From positions 61,950 to 125,949 of the forward strand of contig JACJWW010000005.1 of NCBI GenBank assembly GCA_020636935.1: a DNA stretch of 64,000 bases, given 5' to 3'. The DNA is from Nocardioidaceae bacterium. Lineage in GTDB: Bacteria > Actinomycetota > Actinomycetes > Propionibacteriales > Nocardioidaceae. Of this stretch, positions 32,150-42,438 are shown in pieces. Under the pieces are notes generated by a model that worked only from the letters and a program-made list of their open reading frames with translations, was not told where the DNA came from and made no database searches. The first letter of the stretch is position 1. Every line of letters starts with the position of its first letter. The position numbers and the translations under genes are program-made.

Positions 32150-33567
32150 TGATCCGCGCACACGAGGCAGGTTGGGCACACGCGGTCGCTTCGGCAAGTG
32201 GGCCTGTTTGGCTGCCCTATCCCGACGACGTCAACGCGCTCTTGCCGCAACTGTGGTCGCAGTCTGCCGAGAAGATCAATGGGGTCCTGCAGATCGGTGG
32301 GGTGGCCCTCACCGATCTGGTCGAGGATCATGGGTCGCCGGCGTTTGTGCTCGACGAGGTTGACTTCAGGTCACGTGCGTCGGCCTTCAACGACGCCTTT
32401 GCCGACTACGACGTCTACTACGCAGGCAAGGCCTTCTTGTGTACGACGATCGCGCGTTGGGTCGCCGAAGAGGGCCTGAACCTCGACGTCTGCTCGGGCG
32501 GCGAACTCGCCGTGGCTGAACGTGCGGGCTTCCCGATGGAACGAGTCGGCTTCCACGGCAACAACAAGACGATTGCCGAGCTGGAGCAGGCTGTCGCGCT
32601 CGGGGTGGGCCGGATCATTGTTGACTCCTTCTCCGAGATCGAGCGGTTGGCGTCAGTTGCCCGGGGGATGGGGCGTACGGCGCGAGTGCTGGTCAGGGTG
32701 ACCGCGGGGGTCGAGGCGCACACCCACGAATACATCGCCACCGCACGTGAAGACCAGAAGTTTGGTTTCTCGATTGCCACAGGAGCGGCGTTCGAGGCGT
32801 TGAGGCAAGTGGCCGCTGAGGAGACTCTGGAGTTGCGGGGCATCCACAGCCACATCGGGTCGCAGATCTTCGACACCATGGGCTTTGAGGTCGCCGCCAA
32901 GAAGGTGCTGGAGTTGCATGCTCGGGCGCGCGATGAGCTGGGCATCGAGATGCCAGACCTCGATCTGGGCGGCGGCTTCGGGATCGCCTACACCAGCCAG
33001 GACGACCCGCGTACTCCTGACGAACTAGCCAGCCAGCTCTCCCGGATTGTTGCCGAAGAGTGTGAACACCACGAGCTGGCGGTGCCGCACCTATCGATCG
33101 AGCCGGGGCGAGCGATAGTGGGGCCAGCCATGTGCACCGTCTACACCGTCGGCACGGTGAAGCCGGTTGAGCTCGACGGCGGCGTGGTGCGCACCTATGT
33201 CTCCGTCGACGGCGGGATGAGCGACAACATTCGCACTGCCTTGTATGGCGCCGACTATTCGGCGACCCTCGCCAATCGCGCAAGCTCCGAGAAGCCGATG
33301 GTCACCAGGGTCGTGGGCAAACACTGCGAGTCGGGCGACATCGTCGTGATGGACGAATATGTGCCCAGTGACGTGCGGCCCGGCGACCTGATCGCCGTAC
33401 CTGGCACTGGTGCCTATTGCCGGTCGATGGCCAGCAACTACAACCATGCCCTGCGGCCACCGGTGATTGCGGTCAAGGAGGGCTCGAGCCAGATCGTCGT
33501 ACGACGCGAAACCCTCGATGACCTTTTGGCCACCGATGTCGGGGTCGCACCCGACGTGGGATCATGA
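32146..33567 (+). CDS. lysA: Diaminopimelate decarboxylase
   Basis: The 473-residue PLP enzyme makes lysine from meso-diaminopimelate. The PLP lysine is in YYAGKAFL; CSGGEL, the HIGSQI loop and the EPGRAIVGPA phosphate-binding block follow, and the CESGDIV segment near the C-terminus carries the active-site Cys. It follows argS by overlap, an order shared with mycobacteria and other actinobacteria. The start is GTG at 32146, with an ATG immediately after. Confidence 0.96.
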   Translation: MMIRAHEAGWAHAVASASGPVWLPYPDDVNALLPQLWSQSAEKINGVLQIGGVALTDLVEDHGSPAFVLDEVDFRSRASAFNDAFADYDVYYAGKAFLCTTIARWVAEEGLNLDVCSGGELAVAERAGFPMERVGFHGNNKTIAELEQAVALGVGRIIVDSFSEIERLASVARGMGRTARVLVRVTAGVEAHTHEYIATAREDQKFGFSIATGAAFEALRQVAAEETLELRGIHSHIGSQIFDTMGFEVAAKKVLELHARARDELGIEMPDLDLGGGFGIAYTSQDDPRTPDELASQLSRIVAEECEHHELAVPHLSIEPGRAIVGPAMCTVYTVGTVKPVELDGGVVRTYVSVDGGMSDNIRTALYGADYSATLANRASSEKPMVTRVVGKHCESGDIVVMDEYVPSDVRPGDLIAVPGTGAYCRSMASNYNHALRPPVIAVKEGSSQIVVRRETLDDLLATDVGVAPDVGS

Positions 33568-33571
33568 CCTC

Positions 33572-34882
33572 ATGCCATCCAACAACAGGCCACTGAAGGT
33601 CGCGATGCTCGGTTGTGGTGTCGTCGGCTCGCAGGTCGCGCGGCTGATCATCGAACAGGCCGAGGACATCTCTCATCGTGTGGGCGCGCCAGTTGAGTTG
33701 GCTGGCATTGCTGTACGCCGGCTCGGGATTGCCCGAGATGCCGACCTACCCGACGACCTGTTCACCGATGATGCAGAAGGGCTGGTCGCGCGCAGCGACA
33801 TCGATGTCGTGATCGAAGTGATCGGCGGCATTGAGCCGGCACGGTCTTTGATCCTCAGCGCCTTGGCCAATGGCGCCAGTGTGGTCACCGCCAACAAAGC
33901 CCTGCTAGCTGAAGACGGTGCCACCCTCTTCGCGGCTGCCGAGCGGGCCGGTCGCGATCTCTACTACGAAGCATCGGTCGCCGGGGCGATCCCGATCTTG
34001 CGGCCATTGCGTGAATCGTTGGCCGGCGACCGGGTCACTCGGGTGCTCGGCATCGTCAATGGCACCACCAACTTCATCCTCGACAAGATGGACACATCTG
34101 GCGCAGGCTTCACCGAAGCCCTTGAGGAGGCCCAGCAGTTGGGTTATGCCGAGGCCGACCCGACCGCTGACGTCGAAGGCTTTGATGCTGCAGCCAAGGC
34201 TGCGATCCTGGCGAGTTTGGCCTTCCACACCCGAGTCACGGCAAGCGATGTTCATCGCGAGGGCATCACCGACGTGAGTGCCAATGACGTGGCCAGTGCC
34301 AAGGACATGGGCGCGGTGGTGAAACTGCTGGCGATCTGTGCGCTTGAAGACACCCCGGATGGCCCCGCTGTCTCAGCTCGGGTGCATCCGGCGATGATTC
34401 CCAGGACGCACCCATTGGCCAGTGTGCGGGAGGCCTACAACGCCGTCTTCGTGGAGAGCGAGGCTGCGGGGCAGTTGATGTTTTACGGCCCAGGGGCTGG
34501 AGGCAATCCCACTGCCAGCGCGATCATGGGTGACCTGGTCACGGTGGCGCGCAATCGACTAGCTGGTGTGCGTGGTGCGGGCGAGTCGTCGTATGCCGAC
34601 TTCAAGGTCGTGCCGATGGGGCAGACCCAGACGCGCTATCACGTGCAGATCGATGTCGACGACAAGGCTGGAGTGTTGGCTAGCATCGCCCAAGCTTTTG
34701 CCGAGCATGATGTGTCGATCCAGACCGTGCGTCAGGAGGGTCGAGGTGACGACGCCCAACTGGTGGTGGTCACCCACCGAGCCAAGGATGCCGACCTGTC
34801 AGCCACTGTCCACGATCTGAAGGGCATGTCGATCGTGCGCGAAGTCTCATCAGTGATGCGTGTTGAAGGAGAGATCGAATGA
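33572..34882 (+). CDS. hom: Homoserine dehydrogenase
   Basis: The 436-residue enzyme reduces aspartate semialdehyde to homoserine. It shows the Rossmann motif LGCGVVGSQVA, TANKALLAEDG, NGTTNFIL, the EADPTADVEGFDAAAK catalytic block, and a C-terminal ACT domain (~355-430, DVDDKAGVLASIAQAF) for feedback control, probably by threonine. ATG 33572 starts 4 bases after the lysA stop; an earlier in-frame opening inside lysA was rejected. Confidence 0.97.
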   Translation: MPSNNRPLKVAMLGCGVVGSQVARLIIEQAEDISHRVGAPVELAGIAVRRLGIARDADLPDDLFTDDAEGLVARSDIDVVIEVIGGIEPARSLILSALANGASVVTANKALLAEDGATLFAAAERAGRDLYYEASVAGAIPILRPLRESLAGDRVTRVLGIVNGTTNFILDKMDTSGAGFTEALEEAQQLGYAEADPTADVEGFDAAAKAAILASLAFHTRVTASDVHREGITDVSANDVASAKDMGAVVKLLAICALEDTPDGPAVSARVHPAMIPRTHPLASVREAYNAVFVESEAAGQLMFYGPGAGGNPTASAIMGDLVTVARNRLAGVRGAGESSYADFKVVPMGQTQTRYHVQIDVDDKAGVLASIAQAFAEHDVSIQTVRQEGRGDDAQLVVVTHRAKDADLSATVHDLKGMSIVREVSSVMRVEGEIE

Positions 34883-35952
34883 GTCCGCAATCGCGCCAGT
34901 GGCGTGGGGTGATCGAGGAATACGGTCATCGTCTCGACATCCCGGCCGGTACGCCGACGATCACCCTCGGCGAGGGCGGTACCCCGATCGTCTCCAGCGC
35001 CTGGTTGTCCGAAGTCACCGGCGGCCAGGTGTGGCTCAAGGTGGAGGGCAGCAATCCCACCGGATCCTTCAAAGATCGCGGGATGACCGTGGCGTTGTCG
35101 GTTGCGGTCGGCCAAGGCGCCGAGGCGGTCGTATGCGCCTCTACGGGAAATACGTCTGCCTCGATGGCGGCCTATGCTGCCCGTGCGAAGATCAAGCCGC
35201 TTGTGCTGGTGCCTCAAGGCAAGATCGCGGCCGGCAAGTTGGCGCAGGCAATCGTCCACGGCGCACAGGTGATCATGGTGCGCGGCAACTTCGACGACTG
35301 CTTGGCGATGAGTCGGGAGTTGGCCGACAAATATCCGGTCGCACTGGTCAACTCGGTCAACCCCATGCGTCTTCAAGGTCAAAAGACTGCTTCCTTTGAG
35401 ATCGTCGACTATTTGGGCGATGCTCCAGACGTGCACGTGCTCCCAACAGGCAATGCCGGCAATATTTCGGCCTACTGGATGGGCTACGAGGAGTCCTTGG
35501 CTGCTGGCGAGTCGACCAAGCTGCCGGTCATGCGCGGCTGGCAGGCCGCAGGGGCCGCGCCTTTGGTGAAGGGGGCACCGATCCCCGACCCGGAGACGAT
35601 TGCTTCGGCAATCCGGATCGGTAATCCGGCTTCTTGGGATCTAGCGATGGCCGCAGCCGACCATAGTGGCGGCAAATTTCGTTCCGTCAGCGATGAGCAG
35701 ATCCTGAGCGCTCAACGCCAACTTGCCAATACCGAAGGGGTCTTTGTCGAGCCGGCGTCGGCCGCGGGAGTGGCCGGCTTATTGCTTGAGGCGGCTGAGG
35801 GCGCGCGTTATGACGGCGAGAAGATTGTGGTCACCGTGACTGGTCACGGACTCAAAGACATCGACACCGCCTTGTCTACCTTTACCGAGGTCGTCGACAC
35901 GGTCGTCAACACCGACGTTGACGAAGCCGCCCGGGCAGCTGGTCTGGCCTGA
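34879..35952 (+). CDS. thrC: Threonine synthase
   Basis: The 357-residue PLP enzyme converts O-phosphohomoserine to threonine. The cofactor lysine lies in NPTGSFKDRGM, and STGNTSASMAAYAARA and LPTGNAGNISAYW bind PLP and phosphate. It overlaps hom by ATGA. The short form without an N-terminal extension is typical of actinobacteria. Confidence 0.97.
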   Translation: MSPQSRQWRGVIEEYGHRLDIPAGTPTITLGEGGTPIVSSAWLSEVTGGQVWLKVEGSNPTGSFKDRGMTVALSVAVGQGAEAVVCASTGNTSASMAAYAARAKIKPLVLVPQGKIAAGKLAQAIVHGAQVIMVRGNFDDCLAMSRELADKYPVALVNSVNPMRLQGQKTASFEIVDYLGDAPDVHVLPTGNAGNISAYWMGYEESLAAGESTKLPVMRGWQAAGAAPLVKGAPIPDPETIASAIRIGNPASWDLAMAAADHSGGKFRSVSDEQILSAQRQLANTEGVFVEPASAAGVAGLLLEAAEGARYDGEKIVVTVTGHGLKDIDTALSTFTEVVDTVVNTDVDEAARAAGLA

Positions 35953-35953
35953 G

Positions 35954-36865
35954 ATGCAGCCCGATTTTGTCGTGGGCCCCGTGCAGGTCGAGGTCTCGGC
36001 CACGAGCGCCAATCTCGGCCCCGGCTATGACTGCTTGGGGGTGACTCTCGACATCCATGATCACCTGACCGCTGAGGTGACCCCCGGCGTACTGGAGATC
36101 TCCGTGGTTGGCGAGGGTGCCGATGAGGTGAGGCTCGATGACAGCCATCTGGTGATCAGGGCGATGCACAAGGGATTTGCGGCTCTAGATGCCCAACCGC
36201 CTGGCATCCGCCTCCATTGTGAAAACGAGATCCCGCACAGCAGGGGACTGGGGTCGTCATCGGCAGCCATTGTCGGTGGCCTTTTGCTGGCCAGATCTCT
36301 AGTCGTAGATGGTGACCGCAACTTGTCACAGCAGGCCCTCTTGGAGTTGGCAAACCAGATGGAGGGTCATCCTGACAATGTCGCGCCTGCGATCTTGGGT
36401 GGGCTTGTGGTCAGCGGGCAGTCGGCCGAAGAAGTCTGGGCGACCCGAGCGCCAATTGCGGCTGATCTCGATGGGGTGGTGTTCATCCCCGCTGCTGGCG
36501 CTTCGACGCACAGCACGCGAGCAATCCTGCCGCAGACCATTGACCATGCTGATGCTGCGGCAAACACCGGTCGTGCAGCCTTGCTCTTGAGGGCTTTGCA
36601 CGAAAACCCCGAGCACTTGATGCGAGCCACCGAGGATTTCCTGCATCAACCATTCCGGGCCCAGGCGATGCCAGAGTCGGCTGCGTTGATGGCGCGATTG
36701 CGTGCTGGCGGGCACGCTGCCGTGATCAGCGGTGCTGGCCCAACCGTCTTGTGTTTCAACAACCGAGGCGACGATGGTGCAGCGCAGATCAGCCGCCATG
36801 CGCCAAGTGGTTGGCGCGTACGCCGCGTCGTACTGGGTGGACCCGGAGGGCGCGTGCTATCCTGA
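35954..36865 (+). CDS. thrB: Homoserine kinase
   Basis: The 303-residue GHMP kinase phosphorylates homoserine. It shows TSANLGPGYDCLG, the ATP loop HSRGLGSSSAAIVGG, and the C-terminal ISGAGPTVLCF motif. ATG 35954 is one base after the thrC stop. Together hom-thrC-thrB make threonine from aspartate semialdehyde. Confidence 0.96.
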   Translation: MQPDFVVGPVQVEVSATSANLGPGYDCLGVTLDIHDHLTAEVTPGVLEISVVGEGADEVRLDDSHLVIRAMHKGFAALDAQPPGIRLHCENEIPHSRGLGSSSAAIVGGLLLARSLVVDGDRNLSQQALLELANQMEGHPDNVAPAILGGLVVSGQSAEEVWATRAPIAADLDGVVFIPAAGASTHSTRAILPQTIDHADAAANTGRAALLLRALHENPEHLMRATEDFLHQPFRAQAMPESAALMARLRAGGHAAVISGAGPTVLCFNNRGDDGAAQISRHAPSGWRVRRVVLGGPGGRVLS

Positions 36866-36872
36866 CCCTTGC

Positions 36873-37047
36873 ATGCCGGGCGCATCCAGCCCAACTGACT
36901 GGTTCAGTGCATTGCAATCCCTCGATTTGGTACTCCGCTCGGGATCGACACAAACCATTTGCTCTCAGGCAAGGACAAATCGAGTAGTCACACCAACAAA
37001 GCGCCGCAGGCAATGTGCCGCGGTCATACTGATGGGGAAGGCCCCGT

Positions 37048-37055
<8 letters not shown>
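36873..37055 (+). other. Possible upstream ORF in the rho leader
   Basis: A 60-codon frame starts at ATG 36873 and ends with TGA at 37053-37055, 8 bases inside rho. TATCCT at 36858-36863 could be a -10 box whose transcript would begin almost at this ATG. The peptide (MPGASSPTDWFSALQS...) is unlike any family I know. It may be a regulatory leader or chance. Confidence 0.25.
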
Positions 37056-38871
<1,816 letters not shown>

Positions 38872-38990
38872 TCTTTAAACAAATATTCTCCGGACTAGAC
38901 CCAGTTCGGCGACAGATTGGACTTCCCTTGGCTATGCTGGCCTGACGGGCGTGACCTGCGCCACGCAGATAGCTTCGGAGGGATTTCTAC

Positions 38991-39365
38991 ATGGCTCGCA
39001 TCGTCATCGCGGACGACGACGCTGACATCCGCGAACTCGTGGTTTTCAAGCTACGGCACGGCGGACACGAGGTGGTTCCGGTCGGTGATGGCGCGGCCGC
39101 TGTTGAGGCCTGCACCTCAGATAAACCAGACCTGGTCATCCTTGACGTGATGATGCCTGGCATGAGCGGCCTTGATGCCGCAAGGGCATTGCGCGCCAAC
39201 AACGTGATGGATGATCTGCCGATCATCATGCTCACCGCACGGGCGCAAGAGTCCGACATCGAGCAGGGTCTGGCCGCAGGTGCTGACGACTACATCGTCA
39301 AGCCCTTCAGCCCCCGCGAGTTGGCTTCAAGAGTTTCGGCTGTGCTTGCTCGCGGTCGAGCCTGA
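38991..39365 (+). CDS. Single-domain response regulator (CheY-like)
   Basis: The 124-residue protein is one receiver domain with no output domain. The acidic pair D9/D10, phospho-acceptor D52 (VILDVMMPG), T82 and K104 (VKPFS) are all present, so it should be phosphorylatable. GGAGG sits 10 bases before the ATG, and TATGCT at 38933 may be its -10 box. It lies between rho and rpmE, which adjoin directly in mycobacteria. No cognate kinase is adjacent; kinases at 56.3 and 60.1 kb are possible partners. Confidence 0.92.
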   Translation: MARIVIADDDADIRELVVFKLRHGGHEVVPVGDGAAAVEACTSDKPDLVILDVMMPGMSGLDAARALRANNVMDDLPIIMLTARAQESDIEQGLAAGADDYIVKPFSPRELASRVSAVLARGRA

Positions 39366-39426
39366 TCCAGCCCAGTCGTTGGCTGTCGGGTCGGGCGTAC
39401 CCCAAGTGCGTTCACCCAATTAACGC

Positions 39427-39455
39427 TTGCTTGCCTCGAGGTGGCACACTATTAG
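39427..39455 (+). promoter_or_regulatory. Candidate promoter for rpmE
   Basis: TTGCTT (39427-39432), 17 bases, TATTAG (39450-39455). The spacing is ideal, and the predicted transcript would begin about 65 bases before rpmE. Confidence 0.4.
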
Positions 39456-39525
39456 GTCGGGCTTCCGGTTCACGACTCACGCGCGCTCGCGCGGTCGACC
39501 CGGTGGCAAAAACCGAGAGGAAACC

Positions 39526-39741
39526 ATGCAAAAAGACATTCACCCCGAGTACGTCGAAACTCAGGTCAGCTGCACCTGCGGCAACACCTTCACCACGCGC
39601 AGTACCAAGACTGAGGGCACGATCCGTTCTGAGGTCTGCTCCAACTGCCATCCCTTCTACACCGGCAAGCAAAAGATCCTTGACACCGGTGGTCGCGTGG
39701 CGCGCTTCGAGGCCCGCTACAAGAAGTCGGGCAAGAAGTAG
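39526..39741 (+). CDS. rpmE: 50S ribosomal protein L31 (bL31)
   Basis: The 71-residue protein is the zinc-binding (C+) form: CTC near residue 17 and CSNC near residue 38 provide the zinc cysteines. ATG 39526 follows GAGAGG and is the start that fits the family (MQKDIHPEY); the longer frame upstream is not coding. A strong terminator follows, so rpmE is probably a separate transcript. Confidence 0.97.
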   Translation: MQKDIHPEYVETQVSCTCGNTFTTRSTKTEGTIRSEVCSNCHPFYTGKQKILDTGGRVARFEARYKKSGKK

Positions 39742-39751
39742 CCAAACTTTC

Positions 39752-39786
39752 GGCGCCGGTCCTCATCATGGGGACCGGCGCCTTTT
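39752..39786 (+). terminator. Rho-independent terminator after rpmE
   Basis: An 11-bp perfect stem (GGCGCCGGTCC with its complement at 39772-39782) around a 9-base loop is followed by TTTT. It is the clearest intrinsic terminator in the window. Confidence 0.9.
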
Positions 39787-39853
39787 GGTTCCATGCGCGC
39801 AGCTCGCATGGTGATTGAGTGCGGTGGATCGATCCAGGACAAGGAGCAGAGAA

Positions 39854-40930
39854 TTGTTTGAGAGCGCAGCGCCTCTCCTTGCCGAGCACAAACAAATTGA
39901 GCACCAGTTGGCGGATCCCGCCGTACATGCCGATCCCACTCAAGCCAGGCGACTGGGGCAGCGCTATGCGGAGCTCACCGCGATCGCCAAGGCCCATGAC
40001 GAGTGGCAGACGCTGAGCGAAGATCTTGATGCCGCCAAAGAGTTGGCCGCTGAGGACCCAACCTTCGCCGAAGAGGCCGAAGACTTGGCCGAGCGCTTGG
40101 AGACGGCTGCGGCCAGATTGCAGTCCTTGCTGATCCCTCGAGATCCAAACGATGGCAAGGACGTCTTGTTGGAGATCAAGTCAGGGGAAGGCGGTGAAGA
40201 GTCGGCGCTATTTGCGGGTGACCTGATGCGGATGTATTCGCGTTATGCCGAAGCCAAGGGTTGGTCGATGCAGGTGCTTGACTCGACAGAGTCAGATCTG
40301 GGGGGCTACAAATCTGTGACGATCGCAGTCAAAGCCAAGGGCACGCCGGAGCCTGGTGCCGCACCATATGCCCTATTGAAATATGAGGGTGGAGTTCACC
40401 GAGTCCAGCGGGTGCCGGTCACCGAGAGTCAAGGTCGGGTGCACACTTCGGCTGCTGGGGTGTTGGTGCTTCCTGAGGCTGAGGTGGTCGACATCTCGAT
40501 TGAAGAAAAAGACCTGCGCATCGACGTCTTTCGCTCATCAGGCCCAGGAGGACAATCGGTCAACACCACCGACTCTGCGGTCCGAATCACACATGTGCCC
40601 ACAGGCATCGTGGTGAGTTGTCAAAACGAGAAGTCGCAACTGCAAAACAGAGACCAAGCGATGCGGATCCTTAGAGCTCGCCTGCTCGCAGCAGCCGAAG
40701 AAGAAGCAAGTGCCGAGGCCTCGGATGCTCGCCGCTCCCAAGTGCGCACGGTTGACCGTTCGGAGCGGATCCGCACCTACAACTTCCCAGAGAACCGCAT
40801 CTCTGATCATCGCACCGGCTACAAGTCCTATGACCTTGACCGTGTGCTGGATGGTGATCTCCAAGCCGTCATCGACTCCTGCGTCTCCACCGACACCGAG
40901 GCCAGGCTGGCTGCGCTCGCGGATGAGTGA
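39854..40930 (+). CDS. prfA: Peptide chain release factor 1
   Basis: The 358-residue factor ends translation at UAA and UAG. GPGGQSVNTTDS carries the GGQ that triggers peptide release, and HRVQRVPVTESQGRVHTS is typical of RF1. I chose TTG 39854: AAGGAG lies 7 bases upstream and the product starts MFESAAPLLAEH as in homologues. TTG 39815 gives 13 extra residues without support. prmC overlaps its end by 8 bases. Confidence 0.96.
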   Translation: MFESAAPLLAEHKQIEHQLADPAVHADPTQARRLGQRYAELTAIAKAHDEWQTLSEDLDAAKELAAEDPTFAEEAEDLAERLETAAARLQSLLIPRDPNDGKDVLLEIKSGEGGEESALFAGDLMRMYSRYAEAKGWSMQVLDSTESDLGGYKSVTIAVKAKGTPEPGAAPYALLKYEGGVHRVQRVPVTESQGRVHTSAAGVLVLPEAEVVDISIEEKDLRIDVFRSSGPGGQSVNTTDSAVRITHVPTGIVVSCQNEKSQLQNRDQAMRILRARLLAAAEEEASAEASDARRSQVRTVDRSERIRTYNFPENRISDHRTGYKSYDLDRVLDGDLQAVIDSCVSTDTEARLAALADE

Positions 40931-41765
40931 CCCGAGACAGCTGATCAGGCAGGCTGCGAGCCGATTGCGCCAAGCCGCGGTCGCCTCGCCAGAGTACGAC
41001 GCACGGGCGCTGCTCGCGCACGTGCTCGGCGTACCCCTGGGGCAGTTGGCCCTGGTCGACGAGGTCGGTGATGAGGATCGGGTGGTCTTTGACGAGCTGA
41101 TCTCAGATCGATGTGCTCGGGTGCCTCTGCAGCATCTGACTGGGGTGGCTCACTTCCGCCAGATCAGCGTCGCTGTCGGGCCTGGGGTGTTTGTCCCACG
41201 CCCCGAGACCGAGCTCCTGGCCGGCTGGGCGATCGAGCGGGCTGCCGAGTGTGATTCACCGATGGTGGTGGACCTCTGCTCTGGATCTGGTGCGATCGCC
41301 AAGGCGATCGCTGATGAACTGCCTGGAGCAGAGGTCCACGCGGTCGAACTCGACTTGGAGGCCTTCTCGTGGTGTCAGCGCAATCTCGCTGACACTAGCG
41401 TGATCGTGCACCAGGGCGACCTGTCCGAAACGCTGGCCCATCTGGATGGCCAGGTTGATGTAGTCGTCTGCAATCCGCCGTACGTGCCGTTGACTGCTTT
41501 TGATGGCGTCGATGAAGAAGCCCGCCGACATGACCCGGCCGTGGCCTTGTTTTCCGGTGACGACGGACTGGAGGCGATGCGGGCTCTGGAGCGTCGCGCT
41601 GCCAAACTATTGCGCCCCGGGGGCTGGCTCGGCGCCGAGCACGCAGACCTGCAAGGCGACCTCGCTCCGGCGATCTTTGCGCAGACTGGTCGATGGGATC
41701 AGGTGCGAGATCATCTCGACCTGGCAGGTCGCCCGCGATTTGTCACCGCGCGACTGGCACGATGA
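40923..41765 (+). CDS. prmC: Release factor glutamine methyltransferase
   Basis: The 280-residue SAM enzyme methylates the GGQ glutamine of release factors. An N-terminal helical domain binds the factor; PRPETELLAGW, the SAM motif VVDLCSGSGAIA and the catalytic NPPYVP are present. Its start overlaps prfA, which encodes its substrate. Confidence 0.95.
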   Translation: MSDPRQLIRQAASRLRQAAVASPEYDARALLAHVLGVPLGQLALVDEVGDEDRVVFDELISDRCARVPLQHLTGVAHFRQISVAVGPGVFVPRPETELLAGWAIERAAECDSPMVVDLCSGSGAIAKAIADELPGAEVHAVELDLEAFSWCQRNLADTSVIVHQGDLSETLAHLDGQVDVVVCNPPYVPLTAFDGVDEEARRHDPAVALFSGDDGLEAMRALERRAAKLLRPGGWLGAEHADLQGDLAPAIFAQTGRWDQVRDHLDLAGRPRFVTARLAR

Positions 41766-41769
41766 CCCT

Positions 41770-42438
41770 GTGAGCCAGCGCTTTGATGTGACCGACCCCG
41801 AGCAGGAAGAGGGGGCCTTGGTCGCCGCCGCAAATGCCGCTCGTGAGGGCGAGTTGTTGGTGCTCCCCACCGACACCGTCTACGGCATTGGTGCAGATGC
41901 ATTCAGCCCCGAAGCTGTGGCCAGATTGCTGGCCGCAAAAGGTCGGGGCCGAGAGATGCCGCCGCCGGTGCTGGTGTCTTCGCCGATCACCTTGGAGGCG
42001 CTCGGAGATCAGCTGCCTGCATGGGTCCTGGAGTTGACCAAGGAGTTCTGGCCGGGCCCGTTGACGGTTGTCGTACACCAACAGACCTCCCTGCACTGGG
42101 ATTTGGGCGACACCATGGGCACCGTGGCGGTGCGGATGCCTGACCATGAGTTCACCCTGGAGTTGTTGAGCAGAGTTGGGCCGATGGCAGTCTCCTCGGC
42201 GAATATTTCAGGTGAGGATGCGGCCCAGACGGCGGATCAAGCCGAAACCATGCTGGGAGAGAGCGTCGCCGTCTATCTAGATGCAGGCGCTAGTTCTGGT
42301 GGATTGGCTTCCACGATCTTGGACTGCACCACCGACGAGCCACAGATCTTGCGTCAAGGCGCCTTGAGTGAAGCGGAGTTGAAGACCTGGCTCGATGAGC
42401 ATGGAGTCGACACGGAGCTGTTGCCTCCAGATGCGTGA
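41770..42438 (+). CDS. Threonylcarbamoyl-AMP synthase (Sua5/YrdC)
   Basis: The 222-residue YrdC-domain protein makes threonylcarbamoyl-AMP for the t6A37 tRNA modification. It shows LPTDTVYGIGADA, the KGRGREMPPPVLV region where the nucleotide binds, WPGPLTVVV, and SSANISGEDA. The basic KR-x-R signature is modified. It lacks the extra C-terminal Sua5 domain. GTG 41770 starts 4 bases after prmC. Confidence 0.93.
   Translation: MSQRFDVTDPEQEEGALVAAANAAREGELLVLPTDTVYGIGADAFSPEAVARLLAAKGRGREMPPPVLVSSPITLEALGDQLPAWVLELTKEFWPGPLTVVVHQQTSLHWDLGDTMGTVAVRMPDHEFTLELLSRVGPMAVSSANISGEDAAQTADQAETMLGESVAVYLDAGASSGGLASTILDCTTDEPQILRQGALSEAELKTWLDEHGVDTELLPPDA

Noticed and set aside
32100..32160. A lysine riboswitch before lysA
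   Set aside because: argS and lysA overlap, leaving no room for a leader aptamer.
33467..33571. A longer N-terminus for homoserine dehydrogenase
   Set aside because: The extension lies inside lysA and has no dehydrogenase-like sequence; ATG 33572 fits the family.
35953..35954. A longer homoserine kinase starting at 35918
   Set aside because: It would overlap thrC by 35 bases; ATG 35954 is one base after the thrC stop and gives the family start.
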